Assembly: GCF_009600315.1 (NCBI RefSeq)
Contig: NZ_WIWC01000044.1
Location: 1 to 42,916 of the forward strand
Direction: 5' to 3'
Length of the DNA: 42,916 nt
From: Pseudomonas helleri
GTDB taxonomy: Bacteria; Pseudomonadota; Gammaproteobacteria; Pseudomonadales; Pseudomonadaceae
Positions 30,601 through 38,853 of this stretch are shown here, piece by piece. The position numbers were made by a program, and so were the translations under genes. The notes under the pieces are model-generated. The model was not told the DNA's origin. It worked only from the letters and a program-made list of their open reading frames with translations, and did not search any database. Position 1 is the stretch's first letter. The number at the start of each line of letters is the position of its first letter.

Positions 30601-33600
30601 TCAACCGATGGTCATCAAGCTGGCGTTGCCACCTGCTGCTGCGGTGTTAACACTCAGCGCGCGCTCAATCACCAGACGTTCCAGTGCAATAGACGTTTCA
30701 CCCTGGGACAGACCTTGTACACCGACAATAGCGCCTGCGCGTTTGGCCACTTTCTGGCACACGTCACGCAGTTGATCGCAATCGCCGTGGTGCAGGACAG
30801 CGTCAAAGATCACATCGTCTTGAGTCCAGTCTGCAACCCGTTTGATGCGTGCTTGCACTTCTTTAGGCAGGCGCGCTACCACGGTTTGGCTCAGCTCATT
30901 GTCCGGCAGTACCGCCGAGCTGCCCACGGCCAGTACAGCCGCCAGTTGGGTGAGCAGGTCGCTCTCGACTTCAGCCAGGCACAACACGTGTTCGCGCGGC
31001 AGGATGGCGTAGCTGTTGCGTTCGCCGGTAGGGCCGTTGAGCAGGCGAGTGATGCCGCTTTGCGAGTGGGCGGCATACTCGTCGCACAACTCGGCCAGCG
31101 CTGCTTGCTGATTGTTGTTGGCCCAGTCTTGCAGCGCCTTCAACGGTTTGCTCAGAGCTTCGCGAGCTTGAGTGTCAGGCACGGTCACCGCATCGACTTT
31201 GGCGAATGATTGCTCAATCGCGTTAGCGGGACGGGTCGACAACAGGCGGAACAAGTACAGCGGGCCACCGGCTTTAGGGCCTGTGCCCGACAAGCCTTCG
31301 CCGCCGAACGGCTGCACGCCGACCACGGCACCGACGATGTTGCGGTTAACGTAGACGTTACCGGCATTGACGTTGTTGACCACTTTGGCAATGGTTTCGT
31401 CGATGCGGGTGTGCACGCCCAGCGTCAGGCCGTAACCCGAGGCGTTGATCTGTGCGATCAACTGGTCAATGTCTTTGCGCTTGTAGCGCACCACGTGTAG
31501 CACCGGGCCGAAAATTTCGCGTTCCAGCTCGTCGAAGCTTTCCAGTTCAATCAGGGTCGGCATGACGAAGGTGCCGCGTTTGCACTCTTCAATGTCGGCG
31601 ATAGCCATTTGGTAGACGCTACGGCCTTTGCTGCGCATGCCCTGAATGTGTTGCTCGATACCGGCTTTGGCTTCGGCGTCGATCACCGGGCCGATGTCCA
31701 CGTTTAACCGCTCCGGATTGCCCATGCGCGATTCGGCCATTGCTCCTTTGAGCATCTCAATGACGCGATCTGCTGAATCTTCCTGCAAGCACAGTACCCG
31801 CAAGGCCGAACAACGCTGGCCGGCACTGTCGAATGCCGAAGACACGACGTCGATGACCACTTGTTCAGTCAGCGCCGAGGAGTCGACGATCATTGCGTTT
31901 TGGCCGCCGGTTTCGGCGATCAGCGGGATTGGGCGACCTTGTGCATCCAGACGGCCCGCGATATTACGTTGCAGCAAGCGCGCGACTTCGGTGGAACCCG
32001 TGAACATCACACCTTTGACGCGATCATCGCCCACCAGGCGTGCGCCCACGGTTTCGCCACGACCCGGCAGCAATTGCAGCACCCCTTCAGGAATACCGGC
32101 TTCGAGCAGGATGCGTACCGCTTGAGCCGCCACCAGTGGCGTTTGCTCTGCGGGTTTGGCCAATACCGGGTTACCGGCAGCCAGCGCAGCAGCGACCTGG
32201 CCGCTGAAAATCGCCAGCGGGAAGTTCCACGGGCTGATGCACACCACCGGGCCCAGTGGGCGGTGGGCGTCATTGGTCAGGTCGTTGCGCGCCTGCACGG
32301 CGTAGTAGCGCAGGAAGTCGACGGCTTCCCGGACTTCTGCAATGGCGTTGGCGTAGGTCTTGCCCGCTTCACGTGCCAGCAGGCCCATGAGTGGTTGAAT
32401 TTCGCCTTCCATCAGGTCAGCCGCGCGCTCCAGAATCGCCGCACGTTCGGCCGGTGGCGTGGCTTGCCAGATGGGGGCGACGTTGAGTGCGCACTGGATC
32501 GCGTTATCGGCATCTTCAACCGTGGCTTCTTGTACATGGCCGACCACGTCACGCAGGTCGGACGGGTTGAGCACCGGCGCAGGCGTTTCGCTGCTGGAGG
32601 CGCAGCCCAGCATCGGTGCTGCTTTCCAGTTGTTATGGGCCGTGGCCAGCAGGGCACAGGACAACGACGCCAAGCGATGTTCGTTGGACATGTCGATACC
32701 GCTGGAGTTGGCGCGTTCGCTGCCGTACAGATCGCGGGGTAATGGAATGCGCGGGTGGGGCAGGCCGAAACCGCCTTCTTGCGCCGCCATGTGCTCGATC
32801 TGTGAGATCGGGTCGGCGACCAGCTCTTGAATCGAAATGGTGTGGTCAGCGATGCGGTTCACAAACGAAGTATTCGCGCCGTTTTCCAGCAAGCGACGCA
32901 CCAGATACGCCAGCAGCGTTTCGTGAGTGCCAACAGGTGCGTACACGCGGCACGGACGGTTCAGCTTGCCTTCGGCCAACTTGCCGACAACTTGCTCGTA
33001 CAATGGCTCGCCCATGCCGTGCAGGCATTGGAATTCGTACTGGCCGGGGTAGTAGTTCTGACCGGCAATATGATAAATCGCCGACAACGTTTGGGCGTTG
33101 TGGGTGGCGAACTGCGGGTAAATCGCTTCGGGCACAGCCAGCAATTTCTTCGCGCAAGCGAGGTAGGACACGTCGGTGTACACCTTGCGGGTGTAGACCG
33201 GGTAGCCTTCCAGGCCTTCAACCTGAGCGCGTTTGATTTCGCTGTCCCAGTACGCGCCTTTTACCAGGCGGATCATCAAGCGGTGACGGCTGCGGCGTGC
33301 GAGGTCAATTACGTAATCGATCACGTACGGGCAACGCTTCTGATACGCCTGAATGACGAATCCGATACCGTTCCAGCCCGCCAGTTGCGGTTCGAAGCAC
33401 AGGCGTTCCAGCAGATCGAGGGAGATTTCGAGGCGATCAGCTTCTTCGGCGTCAATGTTCAGGCCGATGTCATATTGCTTGGCCAGCACGGTGAGTGACA
33501 GCAGGCGCGGGTACAGCTCGTCCATCACGCGCTCGTACTGGGCACGGCTGTAACGAGGGTGCAGGGCCGACAATTTGATCGAGATGCCCGGGCCTTCATA

Positions 33601-34545
33601 AATGCCACGGCCGTTGGACGCTTTGCCAATCGAGTGGATGGCTTGCTCGTAGGAGGCCAGGTATTTCTGAGCGTCATGCTCGGTCAGTGCCGCTTCGCCG
33701 AGCATGTCGTAGGAGTAACGGAAGCCTTTGGCTTCAAAGCGCGTGGCGTTGGCCAAGGCTTCACCGATGGTTTCGCCGGTGACGAACTGTTCGCCCATCA
33801 GGCGCATGGCCATGTCGACACCCTTGCGGATCATCGGTTCGCCGCTTTTACCGATAATGCGGCTGAGCGAAGAGGTCAGGCCCGCTTCGTTGTGGGTCGA
33901 CACCAGTTTGCCGGTCAGCAGCAGGCCCCAGGTCGCGGCGTTAACAAACAGCGACGGGCTGTTGCCCAAATGCGGGTGCCAGTTGCCGGTGCTGATCTTG
34001 TCGCGGATCAATGCGTCGCGCGTGCCTTTGTCTGGGATGCGCAGCAGCGCTTCGGCCAGGCACATCAGGGCCACACCTTCCTGGGACGACAGGGAGAATT
34101 CTTGCAACAAGCCTTGAACGATTCCGGCGCGACCACCGGCGCTCTTCTGATTGCGCAGTTTTTCGGCAATCGAGGCGGCGAGGGCTTGAGTAGCAGCAGC
34201 CATCGGCGCAGGCAGACGAGCCTGTTCGATGAGCATAGGGACGACTTCAGGCTCCGGGCGGCGATAGGCCGAGGTGATGGCCGCGCGCAGGACGGACTGC
34301 GGCAGAATGCTTTCGGCGAACTCCAGGAAGCACTGATGCGCGTGATCGGTGGGGGCTTCGTCAGCGTCATCGCCAGGCACGCCGCTTAACTCGGTCAGGG
34401 TTGCACCACCCTCGAGTTTTTCCAGGTAATTGAAAATTGCCTGTTTGATCAGCCAGTGAGGCGTGCGATCAATCGAGGTCGCGGCGGCCTTGAGGCGCTC
34501 GCGGGTTGGGTCATCAAGTTTGACCCCAAGGGTGGTGGTAGCCAT
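30601..34545 (-). CDS. putA: Trifunctional PutA: repressor, proline dehydrogenase, P5C dehydrogenase
   Basis: 1314 aa, close to E. coli PutA (1320). Residues 1-47 are a ribbon-helix-helix DNA-binding domain (TTLGVKLDDPTRERLKAA). The proline dehydrogenase barrel follows, with GLNIDAEEADRLEISLDLL and RLVKGAYWDSEIKRAQ. The aldehyde dehydrogenase half has E878 (AETGGQ) and C912 (GQRCSAL) as catalytic residues, with QPFGGEGLSGTGPKAGG near the NAD site. It oxidises proline to glutamate in two steps using FAD then NAD+, at the membrane. Without proline it represses put genes; six GTTGCA-type sites lie in the 34546-34992 promoter region. Divergent from putP. Confidence 0.97.
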   Translation of the reverse strand: MATTTLGVKLDDPTRERLKAAATSIDRTPHWLIKQAIFNYLEKLEGGATLTELSGVPGDDADEAPTDHAHQCFLEFAESILPQSVLRAAITSAYRRPEPEVVPMLIEQARLPAPMAAATQALAASIAEKLRNQKSAGGRAGIVQGLLQEFSLSSQEGVALMCLAEALLRIPDKGTRDALIRDKISTGNWHPHLGNSPSLFVNAATWGLLLTGKLVSTHNEAGLTSSLSRIIGKSGEPMIRKGVDMAMRLMGEQFVTGETIGEALANATRFEAKGFRYSYDMLGEAALTEHDAQKYLASYEQAIHSIGKASNGRGIYEGPGISIKLSALHPRYSRAQYERVMDELYPRLLSLTVLAKQYDIGLNIDAEEADRLEISLDLLERLCFEPQLAGWNGIGFVIQAYQKRCPYVIDYVIDLARRSRHRLMIRLVKGAYWDSEIKRAQVEGLEGYPVYTRKVYTDVSYLACAKKLLAVPEAIYPQFATHNAQTLSAIYHIAGQNYYPGQYEFQCLHGMGEPLYEQVVGKLAEGKLNRPCRVYAPVGTHETLLAYLVRRLLENGANTSFVNRIADHTISIQELVADPISQIEHMAAQEGGFGLPHPRIPLPRDLYGSERANSSGIDMSNEHRLASLSCALLATAHNNWKAAPMLGCASSSETPAPVLNPSDLRDVVGHVQEATVEDADNAIQCALNVAPIWQATPPAERAAILERAADLMEGEIQPLMGLLAREAGKTYANAIAEVREAVDFLRYYAVQARNDLTNDAHRPLGPVVCISPWNFPLAIFSGQVAAALAAGNPVLAKPAEQTPLVAAQAVRILLEAGIPEGVLQLLPGRGETVGARLVGDDRVKGVMFTGSTEVARLLQRNIAGRLDAQGRPIPLIAETGGQNAMIVDSSALTEQVVIDVVSSAFDSAGQRCSALRVLCLQEDSADRVIEMLKGAMAESRMGNPERLNVDIGPVIDAEAKAGIEQHIQGMRSKGRSVYQMAIADIEECKRGTFVMPTLIELESFDELEREIFGPVLHVVRYKRKDIDQLIAQINASGYGLTLGVHTRIDETIAKVVNNVNAGNVYVNRNIVGAVVGVQPFGGEGLSGTGPKAGGPLYLFRLLSTRPANAIEQSFAKVDAVTVPDTQAREALSKPLKALQDWANNNQQAALAELCDEYAAHSQSGITRLLNGPTGERNSYAILPREHVLCLAEVESDLLTQLAAVLAVGSSAVLPDNELSQTVVARLPKEVQARIKRVADWTQDDVIFDAVLHHGDCDQLRDVCQKVAKRAGAIVGVQGLSQGETSIALERLVIERALSVNTAAAGGNASLMTIG

Positions 34546-34992
34546 ATTTTTATCCTCATGGGTGCCGCAGTTGCGCGGCAGCAGCTGGCGGCAAGATTAG
34601 CGCTGCGCAGAGAGAGGTGCAACCTAGTGCAACCCGTTTTTTCTGCGCTTCGTCAGGATTTTTTCCCACCGACAAATTCCGTGCACAACCTTGGTGCTTA
34701 TGGTTCGGTCTTGTGGGTTTCTTGCTCCTAAAAGGCGCAAAACCCCTGAATTGAGACGAAAAGGCGACAAGGTGCAACTTGCCCGACAAAAACTGGTTGC
34801 ACCTTATTTGCTTTGTTGCATAGCATTCGCAGCCAAGGTGCAACCGCTTTAATGCTGATGTACCAACTGATGGTTTTCCTGGGGGAACGTCAGTCATAAA
34901 TGCAGGGCTTTGTTCATCGTCTCAAACAGGACGTTTGTGAGCGTTCAACCAGACCGCTGCTAACCATAAAAACAATGCCAGGGCTTAATGTA
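34546..34992. promoter_or_regulatory. putA-putP divergent control region with PutA half-operators
   Basis: About 450 bp. Six copies of the hexamer GTTGCA (or its complement TGCAAC), the core recognised by the PutA ribbon-helix-helix domain in E. coli, occur at 34618-34623, 34628-34633, 34773-34778, 34796-34801, 34815-34820 and 34839-34844. The first two are 10 bp apart, one helical turn, near putA. The other four form a cluster nearer putP. Several extend to GGTGCAACC. I infer repression of both promoters, relieved when proline-reduced PutA moves to the membrane. Confidence 0.8.
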
Positions 34993-36480
34993 ATGAGTGT
35001 GAGTAACCCAACCCTGATCACGTTTGTGATCTATATCGCGGCAATGGTCCTCATCGGCCTTATGGCCTATCGCTCCACCAACAACCTTTCTGACTACATT
35101 TTGGGTGGCCGTAGCCTGGGCAGCGTTGTGACTGCACTGTCCGCTGGCGCCTCCGACATGAGCGGCTGGCTGCTGATGGGTTTGCCCGGTGCCATTTACA
35201 TGTCCGGGCTGTCCGAGAGCTGGATCGCCATCGGTCTGGTGGCCGGTGCCTATTTGAACTGGCTGTTTGTGGCTGGTCGTCTGCGCGTACAAACCGAGCA
35301 CAACGGCGACGCCTTGACGCTGCCAGACTATTTCTCCAGTCGTTTTGAAGATCACAGCGGGCTGCTGCGCATTATTTCGGCCATCGTGATCCTGGTGTTC
35401 TTCACCATCTACTGCGCCTCTGGCATCGTGGCCGGTGCCCGTCTGTTCGAAAGCACGTTCGGTATGCCATACGGCACTGCATTGTGGGCCGGTGCTGCTG
35501 CGACCATTGCTTACACCTTTATTGGCGGTTTCCTGGCAGTAAGCTGGACTGACACGGTGCAAGCCACACTGATGATTTTTGCGCTGATCCTCACGCCAAT
35601 CATCGTGCTGCTGGCGACTGGCGGTGTGGACACCACATTCCTGGCTATCGAAGCGCAAGACCCTAGCAACTTCGACATGCTTAAAGGCACCACCTTTATC
35701 GGCATCATCTCGCTGATGGGCTGGGGGTTGGGCTACTTCGGTCAGCCGCATATCCTTGCCCGCTTCATGGCGGCGGATTCGGTCAAGTCGATTGCCAAGG
35801 CGCGTCGCATCTCCATGACCTGGATGATCCTGTGTCTGGCCGGTACGGTTGGGGTGGGTTTCTTCGGTATTGCCTACTTCTCGACACACCCGGAGCTGGC
35901 TGGCCCTGTGACTGAAAACCCTGAGCGGGTGTTCATCGAACTGGCCAAGTTGCTGTTCAATCCGTGGATTGCCGGGGTGCTGCTGTCAGCTATTCTCGCG
36001 GCGGTGATGAGCACCTTGAGCTGTCAGTTGCTGGTCTGCTCCAGCGCCCTGACTGAAGACTTTTACAAAGCATTCCTGCGCAAAAATGCCTCCCAGCTCG
36101 AGTTGGTGTGGGTTGGCCGAATCATGGTGCTGGTAGTGGCTTTGATCGCTATCGCCATGGCCGCTAACCCTGAAAACCGCGTGCTGGGTCTGGTGAGCTA
36201 CGCGTGGGCAGGCTTCGGTGCTGCATTCGGCCCGGTGGTACTGATCTCTGTACTGTGGAAAGGCATGACACGTCAGGGCGCGCTGGCCGGTATTCTGGTC
36301 GGTGCAATCACCGTGATCGTGTGGAAGCACTTTGCCTTGTTCGGTCTGTACGAAATCATTCCGGGCTTTATCTTCGCCAGCTTGGCCATTTGGCTGGTCA
36401 GCGCTATGGGCCAAGGCCCGAGCAAGAAGATGGTCGAGCGTTTCGACGCTGCCGAGAAAGACTTCCAGCAAAACAGCTAA
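34993..36480 (+). CDS. putP: Sodium/proline symporter PutP
   Basis: 495 aa from the ATG at 34993 (AGGG about 9 nt upstream). The open frame extends to 34900, but those 31 residues are not part of the known protein. It is a sodium:solute symporter (SSSF) with about 13 TM helices. YILGGRSLGS, SAGASDMSGWLLMGLPGA and GWGLGYFGQPHI are PutP hallmarks near the Na+ and proline sites. It imports proline with Na+ for catabolism by PutA, which is encoded divergently. Four GTTGCA sites sit just upstream, so PutA repression is expected. Confidence 0.96.
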   Translation: MSVSNPTLITFVIYIAAMVLIGLMAYRSTNNLSDYILGGRSLGSVVTALSAGASDMSGWLLMGLPGAIYMSGLSESWIAIGLVAGAYLNWLFVAGRLRVQTEHNGDALTLPDYFSSRFEDHSGLLRIISAIVILVFFTIYCASGIVAGARLFESTFGMPYGTALWAGAAATIAYTFIGGFLAVSWTDTVQATLMIFALILTPIIVLLATGGVDTTFLAIEAQDPSNFDMLKGTTFIGIISLMGWGLGYFGQPHILARFMAADSVKSIAKARRISMTWMILCLAGTVGVGFFGIAYFSTHPELAGPVTENPERVFIELAKLLFNPWIAGVLLSAILAAVMSTLSCQLLVCSSALTEDFYKAFLRKNASQLELVWVGRIMVLVVALIAIAMAANPENRVLGLVSYAWAGFGAAFGPVVLISVLWKGMTRQGALAGILVGAITVIVWKHFALFGLYEIIPGFIFASLAIWLVSAMGQGPSKKMVERFDAAEKDFQQNS

Positions 36481-36512
36481 TTGGCTGAGCTCCGGCTCGC
36501 TAAGTAGCTCAT

Positions 36513-36550
36513 AAAAACGGCCCGCTTCCTTATGGATGCGGGCCGTTTTT
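36513..36550 (+). terminator. putP terminator
   Basis: AAAAACGGCCCGC (36513-36525) pairs with GCGGGCCGTTTTT (36538-36550), a 13-bp stem with a 12-nt loop and a built-in T-tract, 33 nt after putP. Confidence 0.9.
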
Positions 36551-36707
36551 GTGTGTGCTTCGCCTGACGCCGTAGGCTTTCTCAGTGCTCATTGCATGAA
36601 CATACGGGGTGTTACCGTGGAAAGTTCTGAGCGTGCTTTTGAGCGTTAAAGGGCGGCTAGCCTTACGTCAGCGTTCGCTTTCGGACGCCCTATCAAGGAG
36701 CTTTTCT

Positions 36708-37049
36708 ATGGGTGGTAAAACTATAAAAGGAGAGATCTCGCTTCGTGAGATTCCTTTCCAGTTCCAAAGCCAATACGTCTGGACCATACAGCTCACTGGC
36801 GTGAAAGCCGATGGCAGCACCAAGCAACTGGGCTTGATCAGTGAGCCTACCGAGATCAAAGAGCCCTGGGCTTTTATGTTTCATATCGACGATCATTTAG
36901 TGGCGGGTGAGATCCAGATGTACGGCCTTCGCGTTGAAGTGTTAGATGGTCAGGTATTAATCGCAGATGCGGATCACCGTTTTCCGGTCGACCGCCACGG
37001 CGACGCTCCTACGGTACAACAGCTGGTTTTGCTGCCTCAGTACATTTGA
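36708..37049 (+). CDS. Small hypothetical protein, possibly YbaY/YscW-like
   Basis: 113 aa from the ATG at 36708, which follows AAGGAG with a 7-nt spacer; the longer frame from 36609 has no such site. The protein looks like a single all-beta domain: KGEISLREIPFQFQSQYVWT, a central EPWAFMFHIDD and YGLRVEVLDGQVLIADADHR. This pattern recalls the YbaY/YscW-like family (bacterial pilotin-like beta sandwiches), but no signal peptide or lipobox is seen. Function unknown. It precedes rlmJ by 89 nt on the same strand and may be co-transcribed. Confidence 0.65.
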   Translation: MGGKTIKGEISLREIPFQFQSQYVWTIQLTGVKADGSTKQLGLISEPTEIKEPWAFMFHIDDHLVAGEIQMYGLRVEVLDGQVLIADADHRFPVDRHGDAPTVQQLVLLPQYI

Positions 37050-37067
37050 TCAAGAGCGCCGTTTAGC

Positions 37068-37096
37068 GCCGCCTCAGGCTTAACGCCTGACGCGGC
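37068..37096 (+). promoter_or_regulatory. Hairpin in the rlmJ leader
   Basis: GCCGC-C-TCAGGC, loop TTAAC, GCCTGA-C-GCGGC: a 5+6 bp stem with one C-C mismatch, 42 nt before the rlmJ ATG. No T-tract follows, so it is not an intrinsic terminator. Confidence 0.35.
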
Positions 37097-37138
37097 TCGC
37101 TGTGCAGGGTAAACTTCGCCCCCTGCGCAGGAGCAATC

Positions 37139-37975
37139 ATGAACTATCGTCACGCCTTCCACGCCGGCAACCACGCCGACGTATTCAAACATATCGTCTT
37201 GACCCGACTGATCGCCTTGATGTCGCGTAAAGAACAGCCTTTTGCCTATCTGGATACCCATGCCGGAATTGGTTTGTACGACCTCAAGGGCGATCAGGCG
37301 AATCGAACCGGCGAGTATCTTGAAGGCATCGCCCGTCTGTGGGATCAGAAAAACCTGCCCGCGATAACCGCGGACTATATGCAGGTGCTGCACAAAATGA
37401 ACCCGGACGGCGAGTTGCGCTATTACCCCGGCTCCCCTGAGTGGGCGCGTCGTTTGACCCGTTCTCAAGACCGCATTCTATTGAACGAGAAGCACCCGGA
37501 AGACGGTGTGATGCTCAAAGACAATATGAAAGGCGATCGCCGCGTCGCCGTGCATCTAGGTGAAGGCTGGCATGTGCCGAGGGCCTTGCTGCCGGTCGCG
37601 GAAAAACGTGCGCTGATGCTGATCGACCCACCGTTTGAAAAGCTGGACGAGATGAAACGCTGCGCTGAATCCTTGAAAGATGCGATCAGCCGTATGCGTC
37701 AGACCGTGGTAGCGATTTGGTATCCGATAAAAGATAAACGCCAATTGCGTCGCTTCTATCAGGATTTGGCAGGTTCAGGCGCGCCGAAACTGCTACAGGT
37801 CGAGTTGTTCGTACACCCGCTGGATACTCCGAACAGTCTTAATGGCTCGGGCTTGGCGATTGCCAATCCACCGTGGGGTCTTGAAGAAGAGTTGCGCGAG
37901 CTGATGCCGTGGTTGGCCAAAAAGCTGGGGCAAACCCAGGGTGGCTGGCAGATGGAATGGTTGATCGCGGAATAA
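37139..37975 (+). CDS. rlmJ: 23S rRNA adenine-2030 N6-methyltransferase RlmJ
   Basis: 278 aa. The N-terminus NYRHAFHAGNHADVFKH is the diagnostic RlmJ segment. AYLDTHAGIGLYDL binds S-adenosylmethionine, and DPPF at 163-166 (LMLIDPPFEK) is the N6-adenine methyltransferase catalytic motif. The enzyme methylates A2030 of 23S rRNA. AGGAG lies 5 nt before the ATG and partly in the palindrome CCTGCGCAGG. A REP palindrome pair follows downstream. Confidence 0.95.
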   Translation: MNYRHAFHAGNHADVFKHIVLTRLIALMSRKEQPFAYLDTHAGIGLYDLKGDQANRTGEYLEGIARLWDQKNLPAITADYMQVLHKMNPDGELRYYPGSPEWARRLTRSQDRILLNEKHPEDGVMLKDNMKGDRRVAVHLGEGWHVPRALLPVAEKRALMLIDPPFEKLDEMKRCAESLKDAISRMRQTVVAIWYPIKDKRQLRRFYQDLAGSGAPKLLQVELFVHPLDTPNSLNGSGLAIANPPWGLEEELRELMPWLAKKLGQTQGGWQMEWLIAE

Positions 37976-37989
37976 GCCGCAATGGGTCT

Positions 37990-38122
37990 CGTAGCGGCTG
38001 CCGCAGGCTGCGTTCGGCGGCGCAGCCGTCGCAAAATCCGAAAGCACGGTGTTTAAGAGCCACCGAGCTGTCTGATTTAACGATTGCTTCGCAACCGGAC
38101 GCAGCCTGCGGCAGCTGCTACG
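37990..38122. repeat. REP palindrome pair (REPIN), copy 3
   Basis: CGTAGCGGCTGCCGCAGGCT at 37990 and the inverted GCCTGCGGCAGCTGCTACG ending at 38122. It sits between the convergent rlmJ and msrA genes, beyond both stop codons. Confidence 0.85.
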
Positions 38123-38135
38123 GAGATCGTTTTCG

Positions 38136-38786
38136 TCAAATAGGGCAGGTCACGCCGGTGCCGCCAATGCCGCAATAACCCTGCGGATTTTTCGCCAGGT
38201 ATTGCTGGTGGTAGGCCTCGGCAAAATACACGGTCGGAGCTTGTTCGATTTCGGTGGTGATTTGTCCCAGACCGGCCTTGTCCAGCTCAGCCTGGTAAGC
38301 CGCTTTGCTGGCCAGCGCTTCATCCAGTTGCTCTGGGGTGGTGCAGTAGATCACCGAGCGGTATTGGCTGCCGATGTCGTTGCCCTGACGCATGCCTTGC
38401 GTCGGGTTGTGCAGCTCCCAGAACATTTTCAGAAGATCGCCGTAGCTGACCTTGTCCTGATCGTAGACCACCAAGACCACTTCGGTATGGCCGGTCAGCC
38501 CCGAGCAAACTTCTTCATAGGTCGGATTTGGCGTGTAGCCCCCCGCATACCCTACGACCGTGCTGACGACGCCTTCGCGTTCCCAGAATTTGCGTTCTGC
38601 ACCCCAGAAACAGCCCAGGCCAAAAATCGCAAAACCGACGTTGCCCAAAAATGGCCCCAGCAGCGGGGTGTCTTTGAATACGTAGTGGTATTCAGGCAGT
38701 TGCATGGGGGTTTCGCGGCCCGGCAGGGCTTGTTCTTGAGTAGGTAGCACGTTTTTATTCACCAGTATTTCCGAGCGCAAGACCAT
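38136..38786 (-). CDS. msrA: Peptide methionine sulfoxide reductase MsrA
   Basis: 216 aa from the ATG at 38786, the usual Pseudomonas start (MVLRSEILVNKNVLPT); the frame extends to 38870 without support. C59 in GLGCFWGAE is the catalytic cysteine, and the C-terminal GYCGIGGTGVTC carries the two recycling cysteines. It reduces methionine-S-sulfoxide in proteins using thioredoxin. It is followed upstream by dipA and aceF, the order known from P. aeruginosa. Confidence 0.95.
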   Translation of the reverse strand: MVLRSEILVNKNVLPTQEQALPGRETPMQLPEYHYVFKDTPLLGPFLGNVGFAIFGLGCFWGAERKFWEREGVVSTVVGYAGGYTPNPTYEEVCSGLTGHTEVVLVVYDQDKVSYGDLLKMFWELHNPTQGMRQGNDIGSQYRSVIYCTTPEQLDEALASKAAYQAELDKAGLGQITTEIEQAPTVYFAEAYHQQYLAKNPQGYCGIGGTGVTCPI

Positions 38787-38853
38787 GTTTCGAGTCCTCT
38801 CAGTCAGATAGTCATAAGTCAGACCCGCAGTGTGCCCGAGTGTTACCGCGCTG

